DNA of 64,000 nt from Leptidea sinapis (taxonomy: Eukaryota; Arthropoda; Insecta; Lepidoptera; Pieridae), in assembly GCF_905404315.1 (NCBI RefSeq), contig NC_066301.1, positions 4,340,001-4,404,000 of the forward strand. Reading direction: 5' to 3'. Shown one piece after another: positions 52,898 to 62,453 of this stretch. The notes below the pieces were generated by a model. The model did no database searches and was not told the DNA's origin. It saw only the letters and a program-made list of their open reading frames with translations. How positions within the stretch are numbered: position 1 is the first letter of the stretch; the number at the start of each line of letters is the position of its first letter. A program made the translations under genes and the position numbers.

Positions 52898-52988
52898 GTA
52901 TTTGTGGCCGTATATGATTATTTAAGGGAGAAAAAATTGTGTAACTAGTATCCCCCGTAACCGCACAAACAGTACACACTAGCATAGT

Positions 52989-53017
52989 GCTCCGTGATAT
53001 TAGCAATATCACGGAGC
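52989..53017. repeat. Perfect 13-bp hairpin
   Basis: GCTCCGTGATATT, loop AGC, AATATCACGGAGC. The corresponding place in copy 1 (30940-30962) is not palindromic. Confidence 0.95.
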
Positions 53018-53033
53018 GGACTCCTTCTTTTTT

Positions 53034-53449
53034 TACTCGTCCGTGACTGTGCAGAGAAAAAGTCACGAAGCGTCTTATAATAAAAATTATGATAAGGAAA
53101 TCACATTTCACTCCTAAATACTATTTCACAATTTCTAATTTAAGCTTATAACATCCGTCAAAACAGCAACATATTTTGTAAACAAAACAGACGCCATTTA
53201 AAAAATATGTTGCCAGCTATGAAAGTACTACATACCCCGAGTTCCTCCGCTGGGATATTTTTTTGTGTTTATTGGTAGATATTGAAAGGAGGCTATAATG
53301 TACGACGCCACATAATCTAATCGTCAAATAATCTTAATTCAATTAGTTACGTTAACTAAGCGCTTTGAATAGTCACTATAAATATTTCTTTTAAATTACT
53401 GAATTTACCATTTGTTTGGAAAAAGTTGAGCTCGTGAGAACATTAACGG
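53034..53449. other. Spacer
   Basis: Nothing recognised. Confidence 0.4.
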
Positions 53450-53510
53450 CCAATCTTTTTAACCGCCTTCAGAAAAGGAAGAGGTTCTCGATACGTCGGT
53501 ATGTTTTTGA
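53450..53510 (+). repeat. Repeat T end fragment
   Basis: TTTTTAACCGCCTTCAGAAA and GGAAGAGGTTCTCGATACGT, as at 48863. Confidence 0.65.
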
Positions 53511-53997
53511 AGTGAAACTTCTTTGTCGAGATATGAGAGAAATTTTATAGGAAATCGTCACGATTTTCGGTTACGCGCCATTTTGTTTTCTTAAATCCAA
53601 GATGGCCGTCACGCAAATTTATGATTTCAACAATATGGATATCGTATCCTAGGTTATATTAAATTAAATTCCTTATTCAAATTTTATTTCTTCTTTCTTT
53701 ATTACATATAATCTAGTATTGCTTACAATTTACTGATTTAGTTCCCTAAATCTATGTCATAAATGTCTATTCACTTGTAACCTGTCTATTTGGCTGTCTG
53801 TGTGCGTGTTGGCGAATGTAAGTACGTGACGCTCACGCACACATTAATTATAATGTTACTTCTATATTGACAGGAACTATGAATGAAACTATGGTTCTGA
53901 GCGTTATTATTGTATGTACTATTATATATTAGTCTAAATCATCTGCCGCTTAAAGTATTCCCGAATTGATACTACTTATAGATCTACACCTTTATAC
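53511..53997. other. Intergenic, nothing recognised
   Basis: No supported feature. Confidence 0.4.
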
Positions 53998-54100
53998 TTT
54001 TTTTTCAAAGGCTGGCAACACAATATCTCAAAGGGCGACTATCTCACTTGCTGTCGGTGAGTGACTTTCCCGTTTGACCCTCTAATTAAAAAATACGGGT
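53998..54100 (+). repeat. LINE B-like 3' end scrap
   Basis: TTTTTTTTCAAAGGCTGGCAAC and CCCGTTTGACCCTCTAATTA echo the 47320-47442 3' end. Confidence 0.5.
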
Positions 54101-54229
54101 TGCACTCCGGGAGTACCCGAAGAAGTAAAAACTTGAACATTAACGTTGTGGATTTTGAATATTTTGGAATGGTTATTGAATAATTTCGCACGAAATGCTT
54201 CATTGCGCTATCGTACATAAAAATGAAAA

Positions 54230-54333
54230 CTTATATGAACAATTTGTTATGTTTTTAAAGTGGTAACTCTCACTTCCGGATAAAACCACAAATAAAATTT
54301 GAAAACAAAATTTTATGAACGCGTGAACGAATA
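54230..54333 (-). mobile_element. SINE S2 tail, minus strand
   Basis: ATGAACAATTTGTTATG, AGTGGTAACTCTCACTTC and AAAACAAAATTTTATGAACG is the reverse of the S2 tail at 9872-9960. It faces the next copy head on. Confidence 0.7.
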
Positions 54334-54334
54334 A

Positions 54335-54480
54335 TTTCCAACTGAGCTAGCCGTTCGAACGGAGAGCACTTGCACGGAACGCGACAGGTCATGGGTTCGA
54401 ATCACGCATCGTTTTTAAACAAAATTTTATTTGTGAACTTATATTAAATAAAAAATTATCACTTGAGAACTATTACAATT
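54335..54480 (+). mobile_element. SINE S2, plus strand
   Basis: TAGCCGTTCGAACGGAGAGC, CGCGACAGGTCATGGGTTCG (B box) and CGCATCGTTTTTAAAC, then a tail. With 54230-54333 it makes an inverted pair. Confidence 0.7.
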
Positions 54481-54489
54481 ATTTTACAA

Positions 54490-54655
54490 TAAAAAGTTTA
54501 TCTCTCAGAAAAATAAACTTACATCCACAATTTCAATGTCTGTCTCACGAATTTTCTATCAGGCCACGTGTCCTGACGCGAGTTAACATTTTATACCCAT
54601 CCGAAGAAAAGTGCTCAACGCCGCTAACGAAGTGTTCACTTCAAAAATGAATACT
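54490..54655 (-). repeat. Dispersed repeat U, copy 2
   Basis: Reverse of 33195-33360: TCTCTCAGAAAAATAAACTT, then AACATTTTATACCCATCCGA and AAGTGCTCAACGCCGCTAAC. Confidence 0.75.
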
Positions 54656-54792
54656 TATTGCGTAAAATCTATTAAATGTCTTTAATTATGCTATTCTTAA
54701 AAAACCAAATTAATTTAAACAAGTTGTTTTAAAGGTGTGTTTTATCGATACTTACAAAAAGTATAATATTTGAATAATAATGATATAATTAT

Positions 54793-54882
54793 CTTTTTTC
54801 TTCTTTTGACGGAATAAAAGGTCAAACAGGGGACGTTCCAACTGACGGTAAGTGATTACTGCCGCCCACATAACAGAGGAAT
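54793..54882 (-). repeat. LINE B 3' terminus fragment
   Basis: TTTGACGGAATAAAAGGTCA and AACTGACGGTAAGTGATTAC in reverse; only the last 90 bp. Confidence 0.65.
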
Positions 54883-55082
54883 TTTTTTAACAGAAAATTT
54901 TGTAGCGCGCGATATGATGATGGAAGGATCAGGTCAAGATGCTCTGACACACAATGATGCCATGACTTTGCACGCAAGGATGCACAAGATCAGAGTTGAG
55001 AGAAATAGCCCCTTATATGTGGCATGACCTGCGACATTTAAAGCGTTCAAATGTGGCTTGGTATAATGATTTGCTCCATTGT

Positions 55083-55305
55083 CATCCATCATATTTATCA
55101 TCCGGAAGACGTCCAATGCTGGACAAAGGCCTCCCGCAAAGGGACGACGGTTGGTCCTGTGCTGCCTTCATTCAACCTATTCCAGCGATCTGGACCAGAT
55201 CATCGGCCCATCTCGTCGGCCTACCAACACTTCATCTTCCGGTACGTGGTCGCCATTCAAGGACTTTACTGCCCCGTTGATTACCCCACGGATACCTTAA
55301 GGATA
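55083..55305 (-). pseudogene. RTE LINE C C-terminus, minus strand
   Basis: Reverse of the family C end: ATCCGGAAGACGTCCAATGC, TGGACAAAGGCCTCCCGCAA and ATCTTCCGGTACGTGGTCGC. The coding strand holds WRPRTGR and RWGNQR-like remnants with frame breaks. Confidence 0.82.
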
Positions 55306-55345
55306 ATTTGGTCTTGCCATCCAGATAACCGCGGAACAAGCAAAA
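55306..55345 (-). repeat. LINE B scrap
   Basis: TAATTTGGTCTTGCCATCCA and GATAACCGCGGAACAAGCA resemble LINE B at 50380-50412. Confidence 0.5.
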
Positions 55346-55358
55346 TACTACAAAACAT

Positions 55359-55785
55359 AGCTTAACTCTTAGATTAAGGATTGGTCTCCGCTGCGCTCCA
55401 ACTAGATACCGCACTACCTAAGAACAATAGCTTTTTTATTACGGCAACTATTAGATTCTTGTTTATGGCATCTTGACACTCGAAGGCATCTTTCAAATTT
55501 TGTTACATAAGCTTCGTGTTATTTTACATTGAAATTAATAAAATACAAAATACTTACTGATGATAATATGTGATCCCAGTGTCTTTCTTATTTCTTGTAG
55601 TATTATTTTACAAAGTTTTACTGCGCAATCCAGCACTTTAGTTTCAATTATTAGCAAAGTTTAACAGAACATGTGACACATCAGCGTCACACATTTTTCG
55701 AGACTGGCCCGAGTACGCCCACTTGGGCATAGTATTAATTAACATTGAGCGCAGCGGAGACCAGTTCTTAATCTTAAGGCTTAAC
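55359..55785. mobile_element. Repeat V, MITE-like element with inverted ends
   Basis: The left end GCTTAACTCTTAGATTAAGG, ATTGGTCTCCGCTGCGCTC is mirrored by the right end GAGCGCAGCGGAGACCAGTT, CTTAATCTTAAGGCTTAAC with few mismatches over about 38 bp. About 427 bp, no coding. Half-copies are at 34995-35218 (right half) and 48803-48862 (left end). Confidence 0.75.
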
Positions 55786-56124
55786 TTTAACACATTTGAC
55801 ACATTTAGTTATGATTAATCCCCTAACCCCCATAATAAATGCATTCTCTAAGCAAGGTTGAGTTAATTAATGATTGCGTAAACAACAAAATATCATGCGA
55901 TATATTCTCAGAATGATTGAATCTTTACAACAACTGGCGCTGGTCTCGTTAATAATTTCCGATCTGTTATTGTTTGACATTCATTGAGGCCTTGTTTTCC
56001 TAATAGGCCTTGTTTTTTGTTCTATATTGTGCGAGTATCAGTACCACTGGGAAATATGCGAAGCAAATAGATATTCATTCAACACAGTCGGCGGCTTAGA
56101 TACATTGTTTAATAATATTTAGAA
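55786..56124. other. Spacer
   Basis: AGGCCTTGTTTTCCTAATAGGCCTTGTTTTTTG contains a small local duplication of GGCCTTGTTTT. Nothing else. Confidence 0.4.
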
Positions 56125-56172
56125 CTATCTGACCCGGCAAACGTTGTTTTGCCATATATATTATTTTTAGAG
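56125..56172 (-). mobile_element. Helitron 3' end fragment
   Basis: ACTATCTGACCCGGCAAACG, TTGTTTTGCCATATATA is the reverse of a Helitron 3' end with CTAG changed to ATAG. Confidence 0.6.
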
Positions 56173-56205
56173 TTTCGTTTCTTTTAGTTTCACTGTTTCT
56201 TGGAC

Positions 56206-56520
56206 ATTTTTTTTAATGAAAATAAGAGACGAGGCGAGCAGGACGTTCAGCTGATGGTAATTGATACGCCCTACCCATTACAATGCAGTGCCGCTCAGGA
56301 TTCTTTTGAAAAACCCAAAAATTCTGAGCGGCACTACAGATGCGCTCGTCACCTTGAAACATAAGATGTTAAGTCTAATTTGTCCAGTAATTTCACTAGC
56401 TACGGCGCCCTTCAGTAAACACAGTAATGTTTACACATTACTGCTTCACGGCAGAAATAGGCGCCTTTGTGGTACCCATAATCTAGCCGGCTTCCTGTGC
56501 AAAGGAGCCTCCCACTGGTA
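56206..56520 (-). mobile_element. Repeat A, copy 11, near full length
   Basis: From the T-run and TTAATGAAAATAAGAGACGA to GGAGCCTCCCACTGGTA in reverse; both hairpins present. Confidence 0.92.
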
Positions 56521-56631
56521 ATGGTACTGCATGTTGTAATATTACTTTATTTTTCTCAAATAAAAGATTTTTTCTAAAATAAACGTAGCCTAAGTTACTC
56601 CTTATTACATCACTTACATACTTATTACATT

Positions 56632-56852
56632 ATTACAGTGCAGTGCCGCTCAGGATTGTTAAAAAACCCAAAGATCTGAGCGCCCCCGCAATAGCGCTTA
56701 TCTCTTATTTGCCCAGTAATTTCACAAGCTACGGCGCCCTTCCGAGCGAAACACAATAATGCTTACACATTTCTGCTTTACGGCAGAAATAGGCGCCGTT
56801 GTTGTACCAAAAATCTAGCCGGCATCCTGTGCAAAGAAGCCTTCCTCTAGTA
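56632..56852 (-). mobile_element. Repeat A, copy 12, internal deletion
   Basis: CAGTGCCGCTCAGGATTG at the left and TGCAAAGAAGCCTTCCTCTA at the right in reverse. About 25 bp around CTCGTCACCTTGAGACATAAG is missing. Confidence 0.88.
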
Positions 56853-56883
56853 ACTTGTGTATGCACATTATATGCACATGCTT

Positions 56884-56990
56884 CAGGCAGTGCGTATCAA
56901 TTACCACACCAGCTGAACGTTTCGTGCCTTATTGTCATAAACAAATGCATTCATGAGTTTCGGCTTGAAGGATGCCGTAATACTAACATA
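56884..56990 (+). repeat. Repeat A fragments, plus strand
   Basis: GGCAGTGCGTATCAATTACC and CAGCTGAACGTTTCGTGCC, then CATAAACAAATG, are the tail in the plus direction. TTTCGGCTTGAAGGATGCCG then matches an internal block, so the pieces are out of order. Confidence 0.6.
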
Positions 56991-57004
56991 CATTATACTA
57001 AGGA

Positions 57005-57385
57005 GCTTATTAAGTTAATTAGCTTTTGCGATGTATATGCTTCTACAATATGATCCCAGAAAATGTACAATACAAATGTGTTACGAAATTTAAAAGAATT
57101 GTTAAACAACGTTTGTTCGGGAAAGGTTACTATAGCATAAACGATTTTTTTAATGACACCACGGACTGGGAATAAAGCGAACACCCTCAGGCTCTTTATT
57201 TATAAATGTTTATTGTACGATATCACATTGTAATCCATATTTTATATTAAAAAAAAGCCCGCTGAGTTTCTTGCGCCCATTCTTCTCAGGTCTGAGGCAG
57301 TCTCTTTTGAATGGGTGGGTAGTTTTTGACGTCCAATAAGTGATTTTAAATCCTATTTTGAATAAAAATATTTGAATTTGAATAA
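57005..57385 (+). mobile_element. LINE D 3' end
   Basis: CGATGTATATGCTTCTACAA encodes RCICFYNMIPENVQ-like residues, then LRNLKELLNNVCSGKGYYS and FFNDTTDWE, a stop, and a 3' UTR ending AATAAAAATATTTGAATTTG. This supplies the true C-terminus of LINE D. Confidence 0.88.
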
Positions 57386-57414
57386 TTTCGAATTTCGTTC
57401 AATCAAAAATCCAA

Positions 57415-57440
57415 AGCACTGCGTTGTAATGGGCACGGTG
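57415..57440 (+). repeat. Repeat A scrap
   Basis: CACTGCGTTGTAATGGGCAC matches the GCACTGCATTGTAATGGGCA block. Confidence 0.5.
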
Positions 57441-57464
57441 TGTCACGTAGGTAACATCAGACTC

Positions 57465-57710
57465 CATCTACAGGATCTTCTATACAGTTGATAACCTGCT
57501 CAACCCCAATAATTGTATATTAAGAAATTGACTTGAGGTGGCGCTCTTGATGGAGCCACAACCTGAGAGTTGAACAAGACATATCAAGATCATCCATGCG
57601 TGAATCGAACGGTTGACTTTGTTGGTAAGAGCGCTCGGAAGGAACCCGAGAGGACGCCGGGTTCGAGTCCCGCATCGTTCATAAATATTGGTTACAAATT
57701 TAATTTTTAT
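57465..57710 (+). mobile_element. tRNA-SINE S2 with inverted 5' piece
   Basis: The head GGTTGACTTTGTTGGTAAGA (A box) and GCCGGGTTCGAGTCCC (B box) is well kept, followed by CATCGTTCATAAATATTG. At the left, CTACAGGATCTTCTATACAG, TTGATAACCTG is the S2 5' end in the opposite orientation. Confidence 0.8.
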
Positions 57711-57786
57711 AATTAATGATATCACTATAAAAGGAAATAACAAGTATTTTACATTAATCGTAATAATTAAATGATTATATATATTA

Positions 57787-57832
57787 ACTAGCCGTTCCCG
57801 CCGCTTCGCTGGGCGAATTTGTAAAGGAAATA
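57787..57832 (-). repeat. Helitron-like end fragment
   Basis: ACTAGCCGTTCCCGCCGCTT and CGCTGGGCGAATTTG, a reverse 3' end of a related family. Confidence 0.5.
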
Positions 57833-57852
57833 AATTGAACAATAAAAAATTA

Positions 57853-58221
57853 TCTTAATATATATAAATTACGGGACACGTTGTTTGTCCTCGATGGACT
57901 CATAAACTAAAAAACGGATTTTTATGGGGATTACTTCATGGAGTGCAGCTTGGTCCAACTTCAGAGATAGGATAGTTTTTATTTCGATTTTGGACCCATA
58001 ATTATTTTTATTTCCAATATTTGTTTTATATGGACATATTTTCTACGAGAGAATTTAGTGACGCACGGTTTGACAGTTCCGCTGTGAAACAATTTCATTA
58101 TATAACAACAGGGAGCATATTTTACGAAATAATTCTTGATGTTTTGAAATATTATTGGTAAATCCCTATAAAACTGTAATTTTTTTATTATCTACAGAAC
58201 AACATCTGTCGGTTCAGCTAG
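57853..58221 (+). mobile_element. Short non-autonomous Helitron
   Basis: It starts TCTTAATATATATAAATTAC and ends AACATCTGTCGGTTCAGCTA plus G, between A/T. Its inside (GACGCACGGTTTGACAGTTC, GTGAAACAATTTCATTA) matches the copy at 1194-1567. Confidence 0.85.
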
Positions 58222-58568
58222 TATATATATATAGTAGCCATAAACCATCTAGGATAAAATTCGCAACGAATGATGGTAGTTTCATGTCGATACGGTCATT
58301 GGTTAAGGCGTGATTGAATCGTAAGCAAAGACCTTTTTCATTATATATATAGATTATAATACTTAATTATGTAATTGTTTTGCTGTAACAAATTCCAGTA
58401 TGCCAAGTTCCGGTCAAAGGCTTAGAAATTGTGAAGGTTACATAACAAGAATTGAATCCTGTTCGGCCAGTATCACAATATTACGTTTATATTAACGACA
58501 ACATGTTGTTAATAGCAAGAAGGATCGTTAGTGTTTCTAACGATCGATCATACGTTTTACATATTTAA
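58222..58568. other. Spacer with 8-bp hairpin
   Basis: GATCGTTA, loop GTGTTTC, TAACGATC at about 58524-58547. No gene. Confidence 0.5.
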
Positions 58569-58929
58569 TAAAAAAATAATAGTTAAAAAAAAAACTAAGA
58601 AAATACGCTATTAGAGAATTATCTCTACCCACTAAAAAATAGAAAATAAATATTAGATTAAAAATTGTGTAAGAAAAAACGATTTTATTGTAAAAAAAAA
58701 CGCGGGGTACATGGTATCAAATAGTTATAAATATTTTATGAACAGATATGAGTAGAAGGGTTATTTTGATAATATCCTGAAAAGCACCCCACGCTTTTTT
58801 TTACAATATAAACATTTTTTCTTACACTATTTTTAATTCAAATTTATTAAGATTTATTTTCTATTTTTTATTAGGATTTTCTATAAAGGCGTATGTGTTT
58901 AGATTTTTTTAAACTATTATTTATTTTTC
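58569..58929. mobile_element. Long imperfect inverted repeat (foldback element)
   Basis: The left arm 58569-58708 and right arm 58786-58929 pair over about 140 bp with indels. Matched blocks include GTAAAAAAAAACGCGGGGT against ACCCCACGCTTTTTTTTAC, GTGTAAGAAAAAA against TTTTTTCTTACAC, and AAAAAATAGAAAATAAAT against ATTTATTTTCTATTTTTT. The 77-bp centre includes GGTACATGGTATC. No coding. Confidence 0.82.
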
Positions 58930-59034
58930 AATTTTTAGTTTTTTTATATTGAATTGTCATCGGTCCTTAATAAGTATGCCAAATTTCGAGTTAATCCGAC
59001 GTTTTGAAGAGGGTCAAAATCATTTTAAAAGATT

Positions 59035-59569
59035 CCGTTACATACCAACATACGTTATCAGAAGCTAATAAAAGCGTATTAAAAAGGTAGATTGGGATGA
59101 TCAACTTAAAGAGATTGTTGATCATATTAAATCATCGTTCTGTAAGTTTTAAGTTCTTTTGTTCTTTGTTCTTAATTCCAACGTCATTTATTTATTATTG
59201 GAGTTTACTCCTTAAGAATCGACTTTCATATAAGGCGCCCGGTATGAGAAAAATATGGATAGTAAAACCTACTCATCAAATGGGATAGTAACGTTTTTGG
59301 TGCGGATCATTTCTCGCGCACCTTTCACCTCAATTGTGTGTGTGTGTATATATACTTAGCCAGCATACATAGTATACTTCGTGATAGCTTACACATGTAG
59401 TACAATATACCTATTAGGGTGTGCCAAAATGGAATTTGGAATTTTGAGTTCCGCTTTTAACAGGAGTTGTGTTTGGGCATTTTCTGACATATTTTGAGCG
59501 TTAAGGATTTATTTGATTTTTTAATTAATACGCTTTTATTAGCTTCTGCTGTATGTTTGTTTGTTACCG
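59035..59569. mobile_element. MITE-like element, about 50-bp inverted ends
   Basis: 59060-59082 and 59525-59547 are perfect 23-bp inverted copies (AGAAGCTAATAAAAGCG and so on). Outside them CCGTTACATACCAACATACG matches CGGTAACAAACAAACATACA on the other strand. The inside has the short frame 59097-59288 with no domain. Confidence 0.75.
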
Positions 59570-59959
59570 ACTCCATTAGACTTGATTTTGATTAGTACCT
59601 GTTCAAAGACAATCGTTCTTGAGGAGTAAACTGCAGTCGTGCGACGGAGCTAACACATACACTTTTTTTCACAATTTTTATCGCTATAAAATTTCCAATA
59701 TGACTCCATTTTTAGTCTAGACATTTAACTAGGTACCTTTATTTTATAGTCGGCAATGCGACGAACATTTTCAATTACCAATTTATTATATTATAATAGC
59801 AGTAAAAGATGGAATCAATATTACCTACATACTTCAAGCTAGATATTAGAATCCATTTTCATTTAAGTTTTAATGTCTCGAAGTGAATTAAAGTTTAATT
59901 GAAATATAACCGTATGACATACTTGCCCATTATGATAGTAAATTAAAGTTAATGTTAAA
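59570..59959. other. Spacer
   Basis: AT-rich, nothing recognised. Confidence 0.4.
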
Positions 59960-60228
59960 TAATATTAATAATAATATTGACACTTTTTTACTTTTACACA
60001 AATTATCTTGCCCCAAACTAGACATAGCCTGTACTATCGGTACAAGACAACGATATATCATATATAATATACTTACTTAAACATACATATACATAAATAC
60101 ATATAAACATCCATGACTCGGAAACAAACATCCATATTCATCATATGAATGTTTGCACTTAATGGGATTCCAACCCGGGACCTCTAACTCAGTAGGCAGG
60201 GTCACTAACCACTTACCCCTATACCCCT
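59960..60228 (-). mobile_element. tRNA-derived SINE, family S1, copy 2
   Basis: Same order as 2161-2436: AATATTGACACTTTTTTACT tail, CTTGCCCCAAACTAGACATA, CATGACTCGGAAACAAACAT, then the tRNA-like head with GGGATTCCAACCCGGGACC (B box damaged, GGTTGGAATCC) and GTCACTAACCACTTA. Confidence 0.85.
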
Positions 60229-60769
60229 AGTATATAGGGGTCGTTAAATACTTCCATATTTTCAATTTTCATTTAGAATTAATTAATGAAAAGTATATAA
60301 ACTTCAGTTATTTCTTAGTTGATCAAATCTCAAACGAAAATAATTCATCTTTCAGTTAAAAACTTATTAAATAATTCAATTACAAAGTTCGAACTGAGCC
60401 TTAAATCATTAATATTTATAAAGATTATTTAAATTAATACTTAACCACACTGTCGAAAACTGGGTCAATGTTAAGTTACATGCAAAAACATATTGTACCT
60501 ACTTCGAATTATCATGTGTAATATAAATCGCACGATTAGATATTCGAGGTTACAGCTGTTACTTTAAATTATTCATTCATTCGTTATCTTGAAAATGGTT
60601 CAGAGTAAACATCTAAATGCCAGTGCTCTAGCTTCTGACCTACTAAAGCCTCGAGAGCTGAAAGTGGAATGATAAATACTGAAGGGGCGAAGTCTCATTA
60701 CTTGTTGAATCGTTTAAATGAATCTTTTAACACTTTAACAAATATAATATAAACAAATTGCAATTTTTT
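60229..60769. other. AT-rich, nothing recognised
   Basis: No supported feature. Confidence 0.4.
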
Positions 60770-60998
60770 AAAGTGATACCTCTCACTTCTGGAATTAATT
60801 ACACAAATTAAAAAACAAAATTTATGCACGATGCGGAATTCAAACCCGCGATCTCTCGCGTTTCTTGCTCTTCCACTGGGCAAACCGTTCGAGTGACATT
60901 AAGTTCATAAAACTTGATATGTGTTTGTTCGACTCTCAGGTTGTGGAATCATCTAAGGATCTACTTTAATGTTGATAACCTGCGTAGGCTATCAACTT
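60770..60998 (-). mobile_element. tRNA-SINE S2, minus strand
   Basis: Tail AAGTGATACCTCTCACTTCT, junction TTTATGCACGATGCGGAATT, then CAAACCCGCGATCTCTCGCG (B box GGGTTTG on the coding strand) and CTTGCTCTTCCACTGGGCAA. The 5' side ends GGATCTACTTTAATGTTGAT. Confidence 0.8.
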
Positions 60999-61006
60999 TA
61001 AAGTAG
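60961..61006. repeat. 17-bp hairpin at the SINE 5' end
   Basis: CTACTTTAATGTTGATA (60961-60977), loop ACCTGCGTAGGC, TATCAACTTTAAAGTAG (60990-61006), one mismatch. The S2 5' end is duplicated in inverse. Confidence 0.92.
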
Positions 61007-61329
61007 GCCCCAATATTTGTACACATGGGGCACACTAAAAGATTTGCACTTCTACCTAATGGGAACTATTTGAATTTCGAATGTTATATTTTTGAAACGT
61101 TGCAACCTTCTTAATAATAAAAAAAACTATTGGCGGGAAATCATTTGTCAATTTCTTTTATTACACATCAAAGTTCTATGTACGCAACGAAAATGGTATA
61201 AAGTCGAAAAGATTTTAGAGCGATGATTTTGTATGATCTTAAAAGTTCACTCTCTCTCCGCAAGACCGAGTCGCTCGTCTTCAAAATGCTTTTGGGAAAA
61301 AAGAACCTTGCTTGATCACATTGATGCTT
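61007..61329. other. Spacer leading into mariner relic
   Basis: GGGCACACTAAAAGATTTGCACTT near 61028 may be a decayed mariner 5' end. Confidence 0.35.
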
Positions 61330-61620
61330 TGCTGAATTTGAGAGAGGTCGGGTTTCTTTACACGACGAATTTCGTGAAGGGCGGCTTTCAACTGCCGTCA
61401 ACGAAAATAATGTGGCTACTGTTCAGCGGCTAATTAAAGAACCCGCGGCTTAGGTACCTATGAGACAATTTGAGAACTATTGGGGATTGGTATGAGCCAA
61501 ATTCAGAAAATTTTTCATGAAGAATTGAAAGTTCGAAAGCTTTGTTTTCGTTGGATCCCTCATGAACTGTCAGCGGAGCAGAAAAAAATTACGTTGATTG
61601 AAAATTCTTATATAATGTTC
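61330..61620 (+). pseudogene. Third mariner relic (N-terminal domain)
   Basis: One frame gives REGRLSTAVNENNVATVQRL, IKEP. A shifted frame gives GIGMSQIQKIFHEELKVRKL, CFRWIPHELSAEQKK. These are the second helix-turn-helix and the WVPHxL linker of mariner transposases (compare TAVTPENIAAVR, SAIQSILHNEL at 26050-26383). The catalytic domain is missing; at least one shift and a stop near 61451. Confidence 0.88.
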
Positions 61621-62439
61621 TATATTTGCTAATGCTTTAAAATCTAATGATGTGTTTTTTATTATTAGAAACTAATATTTATATTATTTTCTTCTTTTTA
61701 AGTCTCAAACTTATAATTATTGCACGCCGCGCCGTATGCTTCTTGGTAGACCGCCCCATGCGTCAATTTTACAAGATATAACATTCTTACACTTCAAGCG
61801 AAAAGTGGAATCCATTTAAAAAGGAATGTCGTCATAACTAGAGATAATAAATTAAGATATTAGTAAGTATATATTTTATTCATTTACTTTAGCGCTTCTA
61901 ATAAAAATTTGCATTTAAATAATATTATGTACTGACGTTAGTTGTTACGTTGACGTTAGGGTGAGGAGAATTTTTTTTTCTCTATCTTTAGGTTGGTTAT
62001 TTCCGGATTCAATGATAGATATCAATGAATGATATAAAGTAAAATATGTTGTTTAAAGTTTCTTATGATTCAGATATTACTTTATTATTTCAGCATGCAA
62101 AAAGTTAAATAACAAACTCTAGGCAAGAATTTAATATGAAAACTTCATTAAGCTTTTTCAGAGAACATAAAAATTATTTTATTTCTACCGTCATCTAGCG
62201 ATAAGGTGCAAAAATGTAATCACTATGATTTCTGTCTGCTATCGTTCATTTCCTTTGTTTTTGAGAAGGTGGTTAGGATAATACGCCTGAATTATATAAT
62301 TATTGTATCGTTATCGGTGCTTCATATGGATGCAAATTTTCAAGTACATAAATGGGAACCGATGTTCGCATATGATATATCATGGTAGGAATGTCAAAAT
62401 AAATTTTGACGCGGCAACAAAATATAATTTTCATGAGTA
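61621..62439. other. Intergenic, nothing recognised
   Basis: The frame 62206-62388 has no domain. Confidence 0.4.
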
Positions 62440-62453
62440 GCAATTTTTACTTA

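Larger units (their letters stand above)
52748..53033 (+). repeat. Repeat with THAP-like start, copy 2
   Basis: Same layout as 30753-30975 but about 60 bp longer, with an extra segment from TATGATTATTTAAGGG to AGTATCCCCC. Includes the hairpin at 52989-53017. Confidence 0.75.
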
